Shown here: in pieces, positions 37,251-40,152 of the stretch
How positions within the stretch are numbered: the first letter of the stretch is position 1
How the letters are laid out: each line of letters begins with the position of its first letter
NCBI GenBank assembly: GCA_017469845.1
Contig: JAFUFP010000008.1
Span: 1 to 40,152 of the forward strand
DNA length: 40,152 bases
Origin: Bacteroidales bacterium
GTDB lineage: Bacteria > Bacteroidota > Bacteroidia > Bacteroidales > UBA932
Reading direction: 5' to 3'
Translations under genes and position numbers: made by a program
The notes under the pieces: generated by a model
Seen by the model: only the letters and a program-made list of their open reading frames with translations
What the model was told of the DNA's origin: nothing
The model's database searches: none

Positions 37251-38732
37251 ATGAATATCAAGGCCCGAAGAAGGATTTTCATTTCATTGATACCCATCCT
37301 GGTATTGATGGGTCTCCTTGCGCTCAACGTGAGCATTTTCGGGACGGATGCCCTGTCCGGAGCGAGCCAGGTGGCACTTCTTTTCTCGACAGCCGTCTGC
37401 TGCATTCTATCAAGAGCCTTTTTCGGTACGAGGTGGAGCGAATTCGAGAAAGCGATCGGCTCGAGTATCGGAGGAATCGCTCACATCATACTTCTTCTGC
37501 TTCTGATCGGAGCACTCGGCGGAACATGGACAATGAGCGGAGTGGTCCCGACGATGATCTACTACGGAGTCAAGGCGATTTCACCGAAAGTGTTCCTTGT
37601 CAGCGCAACTCTCATCTGCGCCCTTGTGTCACTGATGACAGGAAGTTCTTGGACAACTATTGCTACTATCGGAATAGCCCTTCTGGGCATCGGCCGCGTC
37701 CAGGGCTTTTCTGACGCGGTAACGGCGGGAGCAATAATATCCGGGGCATATTTCGGTGACAAGATGTCTCCGATGTCGGATACTACCGTGATGGCTTCCT
37801 CAATGAGCGGAGTGCCCATTTTCAAGCACATACGCTTTCTTATGACGACGACGGTTCCCACGCTTGCGGTAACGCTTACGATATTCCTTATCCTGGGACT
37901 CGCCCATACCCCGTCGGGTGAAGGAGATCTGGAAGGTATCCGGAGCGCCATCGTGTCACGATTCAACATTTCGCCCTGGCTTCTACTGATACCCCTCGCC
38001 ACCGTCGTGATGATTTACAGGAAGATCCCCGCGATTGTCGTTCTGGCCTTCTCGGCCGCAATAGCCGGAGTGACTTGCCTTTTCGCCCAGCCCTCCGTTA
38101 TGCATGAGATAGCCCTTCCCCTCACCGGAGACGCCGGTGGGACAAAAGGTCTTTTCGTCGGACTTGTAAGAACAATCTACGACAGCGTCGGAGTCACTAC
38201 CGGGAATCCCGATGTCGACTCTCTTGTTTCGTCGAAAGGCATGAGCGGAATGCTCAACACGGTGTACCTCATCATCTGCGCGATGTTCTTCGGAGGATGC
38301 ATGCAGGCGAGCGGAATGATCCGCCATATAGCCTCCGGAATAATCCCCCTCACGAGAAGACGCGTTCCCCTTGTCGCTACGACCGCCGCCACAGGAGTTG
38401 CACTCAATGCCGTAGTTTCCGACCAGTACCTGTCCATCATCCTCACCTCCAACATTTTCAAAGGCATCTATGAAAAGGAGGGACACGACGGAAAGCTTCT
38501 CGGAAGGACCATAGAAGACTCATCGACCGTGACTTCGGTCCTTGTCCCCTGGAACACCTGCGGAATGACCCAGGCCACGATCCTCGGAATTCCTACCCTC
38601 ACATATCTCCCCTTCTGCTTTTTCAATCTCCTCTGTCCGGTGATGACAGTCCTGATGACCGTCATTGGTACCGGACTGGGAAAAGGAAAGAACGAAGACA
38701 AAAAAACGGACTTGGCAAATGGCAATATCTGA
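37251..38732 (+). CDS. nhaC: NhaC-family Na+/H+ antiporter (first copy)
   Basis: NhaC-type transporters exchange Na+ for H+ across the inner membrane; related members move malate/lactate or basic amino acids. With the ATG at 37251 the protein has 493 residues, a positively charged start (MNIKARRRIF) and about ten or more hydrophobic segments. Family motifs are GTWTMSGVVPTMIYYG, MTGSSWTTIATIG and AIISGAYFGDKMSPMSDTTVMASS, with a second half repeating the pattern (VALNAVVSDQYLSIILTSNIF, EDSSTVTSVLVPWNTCGM). The stop overlaps the start of a second copy by 14 bases. Substrate selectivity between Na+ and organic ions cannot be decided by sequence reading. Confidence 0.92.
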   Translation: MNIKARRRIFISLIPILVLMGLLALNVSIFGTDALSGASQVALLFSTAVCCILSRAFFGTRWSEFEKAIGSSIGGIAHIILLLLLIGALGGTWTMSGVVPTMIYYGVKAISPKVFLVSATLICALVSLMTGSSWTTIATIGIALLGIGRVQGFSDAVTAGAIISGAYFGDKMSPMSDTTVMASSMSGVPIFKHIRFLMTTTVPTLAVTLTIFLILGLAHTPSGEGDLEGIRSAIVSRFNISPWLLLIPLATVVMIYRKIPAIVVLAFSAAIAGVTCLFAQPSVMHEIALPLTGDAGGTKGLFVGLVRTIYDSVGVTTGNPDVDSLVSSKGMSGMLNTVYLIICAMFFGGCMQASGMIRHIASGIIPLTRRRVPLVATTAATGVALNAVVSDQYLSIILTSNIFKGIYEKEGHDGKLLGRTIEDSSTVTSVLVPWNTCGMTQATILGIPTLTYLPFCFFNLLCPVMTVLMTVIGTGLGKGKNEDKKTDLANGNI

Positions 38733-40152
38733 AAAAGGGAAGACCCTGGTAGCGGTCGTACCCGTTATTGTCCTCATCGGACTACTGACTCTTGACATCG
38801 GCATCTTCGGCAGCGACTCCATCCTTGGAGCCAGCCAGGTTTCACTGCTGTTCTCCGCCGGCATCTGCGTATGGCTTGGGATGTGGCTCTACAAGACACC
38901 TTGGAGCAAATTCGAGGAAGCCATAAAGAGCAATATCGGTGATGTGACAACCGCCATTGTGATTCTGCTTCTGATCGGAGCGATTTCAGGAACCTGGACG
39001 ATGAGCGGCATCGTGCCGACTTTCATCTACTACGGGGTGAAGATCATTTCCCCGAAGCTGTTTCTCCTCACTGCCTGCGTTATTTGTGCGATAGTGTCGC
39101 TTATGATCGGCAGCTCGTGGACAACAATCGCCACTATCGGAGTAGCCCTCATGGGAATCGGAAGGGCCGAAGGCTTTTCCGACGGGATGATAGCCGGAGC
39201 CATCATCTCCGGGGCATACTTCGGAGACAAGATGTCGCCGCTGTCGGACACCACCGTCATGGCTTCCTCAATCAATGGGGTGAACCTTTTCACCCATATC
39301 CGGTACATGATGATAACTACCGTTCCGGCAATAACGATTTCTCTTGTCATCTTCACGATATTGGGGCTTTCGCATGGAGGAGCTGACACCGGAACGATCC
39401 AAGTATACACGGACACCCTTTCGGCCAAATTCAACATAACCCTCTGGCTTCTTGTTGTTCCGGTCCTTACCGCAATCATGATAGCCAAGAAGATGCCAGC
39501 TTTGATTGTGCTTGCCCTGTCGACCGTCCTAGCCGCGCTTTTCGCCCTCATTTTCCAGACGGACATCCTCACCGAAATCGGAACAACAGTGGTCGGTGAA
39601 CCGAGAGGAAAAGTCCTTTTCACCGGTGTCATCGAATCGATCTACAACTCGGTCAGCATCTCCACCGGCAATCCCGAGGTCGACTCTCTCGTCTCCTCCA
39701 AAGGAATGCTCGGAATGTTGAACACGGTATATCTCATCATCTGTGCCATGTGCTTCGGCGGATGCATGAAAGCAAGCGGAATGCTCGATTCCCTGTCGAG
39801 ACTCATTCTTCCTCTGGCGAAGGGAAGAACCTCTCTTGTCGGCACCACTGTCGTTACCGGCACAGCATTGAATGGAATTGTCTCAGACCAGTTTCTCTCG
39901 ATCATCCTCACTTCGAGCATCTTCAAGGACCTTTTCAAAGAGAAAGGATTCGAAACAAGACTGCTGAGCCGGGCGGTTGAGGACTCGGCGACGGTCACTT
40001 CTCCCCTTTACCCTTGGAGCAGCTGCGGCATGACTCAGGCAACGATCCTCAGTGTACCCACCATCGCCTACATGCCTTTCTGCTTTTTCAATTATCTTTG
40101 CCCTCTGATGAGCATCACCATCGCGGCAATCGGATACAAAATTGTCAAGCGA
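38719..40152 (+). CDS. nhaC: NhaC-family Na+/H+ antiporter (second copy, 3' end outside window)
   Basis: The frame opens at ATG 38719 (MAISEKGKTLVAVVPVIVL) and stays open to the end of the window, 478 codons with no stop, so the C-terminus is missing. It overlaps the upstream nhaC by 14 bases (the TGA is at 38730-38732), implying translational coupling. Motifs repeat those of the first copy: GTWTMSGIVPTFIYYG, MIGSSWTTIATIGVALMGIG, AYFGDKMSPLSDTTVMASS, GNPEVDSLVSSKGMLGMLNT and the SCGMTQATIL near the end. The two proteins are clearly paralogous throughout but with many substitutions, so the duplication is not recent. Confidence 0.92.
   Translation, partial: MAISEKGKTLVAVVPVIVLIGLLTLDIGIFGSDSILGASQVSLLFSAGICVWLGMWLYKTPWSKFEEAIKSNIGDVTTAIVILLLIGAISGTWTMSGIVPTFIYYGVKIISPKLFLLTACVICAIVSLMIGSSWTTIATIGVALMGIGRAEGFSDGMIAGAIISGAYFGDKMSPLSDTTVMASSINGVNLFTHIRYMMITTVPAITISLVIFTILGLSHGGADTGTIQVYTDTLSAKFNITLWLLVVPVLTAIMIAKKMPALIVLALSTVLAALFALIFQTDILTEIGTTVVGEPRGKVLFTGVIESIYNSVSISTGNPEVDSLVSSKGMLGMLNTVYLIICAMCFGGCMKASGMLDSLSRLILPLAKGRTSLVGTTVVTGTALNGIVSDQFLSIILTSSIFKDLFKEKGFETRLLSRAVEDSATVTSPLYPWSSCGMTQATILSVPTIAYMPFCFFNYLCPLMSITIAAIGYKIVKR

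Overview
The window comes from a Bacteroidota genome, most likely order Bacteroidales. Four things point there: the order tuf–tRNA-Trp–secE–nusG–rplKAJL–rpoBC, promoters of the TAnnTTTG (-7) / TTG (-33) type, SusC/SusD and DUF4249/TonB-receptor pairs, and many Bacteroidota-style lipoprotein signals. The lineage below order cannot be fixed from sequence reading alone.

Region 1 (1-12515) is the core translation/transcription cluster: the 3' part of tuf, tRNA-Trp, secE, nusG, rplK, rplA, rplJ, rplL, a strong intrinsic attenuator-like hairpin, rpoB, rpoC and a terminator. Region 2 (12517-17996) holds a promoter driving a YgjP-like (DUF45) zinc peptidase with an internally duplicated N-terminal domain plus an exported metallo-beta-lactamase-fold protein. 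It is followed by the rpsO-pnp pair, in which PNPase carries a Gly/Arg/Asn/Asp-rich repeat tail.

Region 3 (17994-24663) holds exported enzymes: a lipoprotein GH3 with the N-acetylglucosaminidase-type His motif, a CE1-like esterase, a Tat-type dipeptide epimerase and a lipoprotein transglutaminase-like protein. The GH3, epimerase and transglutaminase together suggest periplasmic muropeptide processing. The block is interrupted (20519-21990) by AT-rich DNA with an orphan lipoprotein and a decayed IS1182-type transposase.

Region 4 (24754-31148) is a four-gene plus-strand run: a secreted protein of unknown function, a TonB-dependent receptor with an STN domain, a DUF4249 lipoprotein, and a secreted macroglobulin-like protein with a plug-like segment. 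It looks like a non-canonical outer-membrane uptake locus of unknown substrate. Region 5 (31162-36874, minus strand) holds a small unknown protein and a SusC/SusD pair with no degradative enzyme beside it. Region 6 (36875-40152) is an AT-rich divergent regulatory region with a long palindrome and a near-identical direct repeat, followed by two overlapping NhaC-type antiporter genes; the second runs off the window.

No CRISPR array, prophage or recognisable defence system is visible. The best candidates for something new are the region 4 locus, the duplicated-domain peptidase, the exported muropeptide set, and the paired operator-like elements between susC and nhaC. All family names rest on motif recognition by eye, not on searches.
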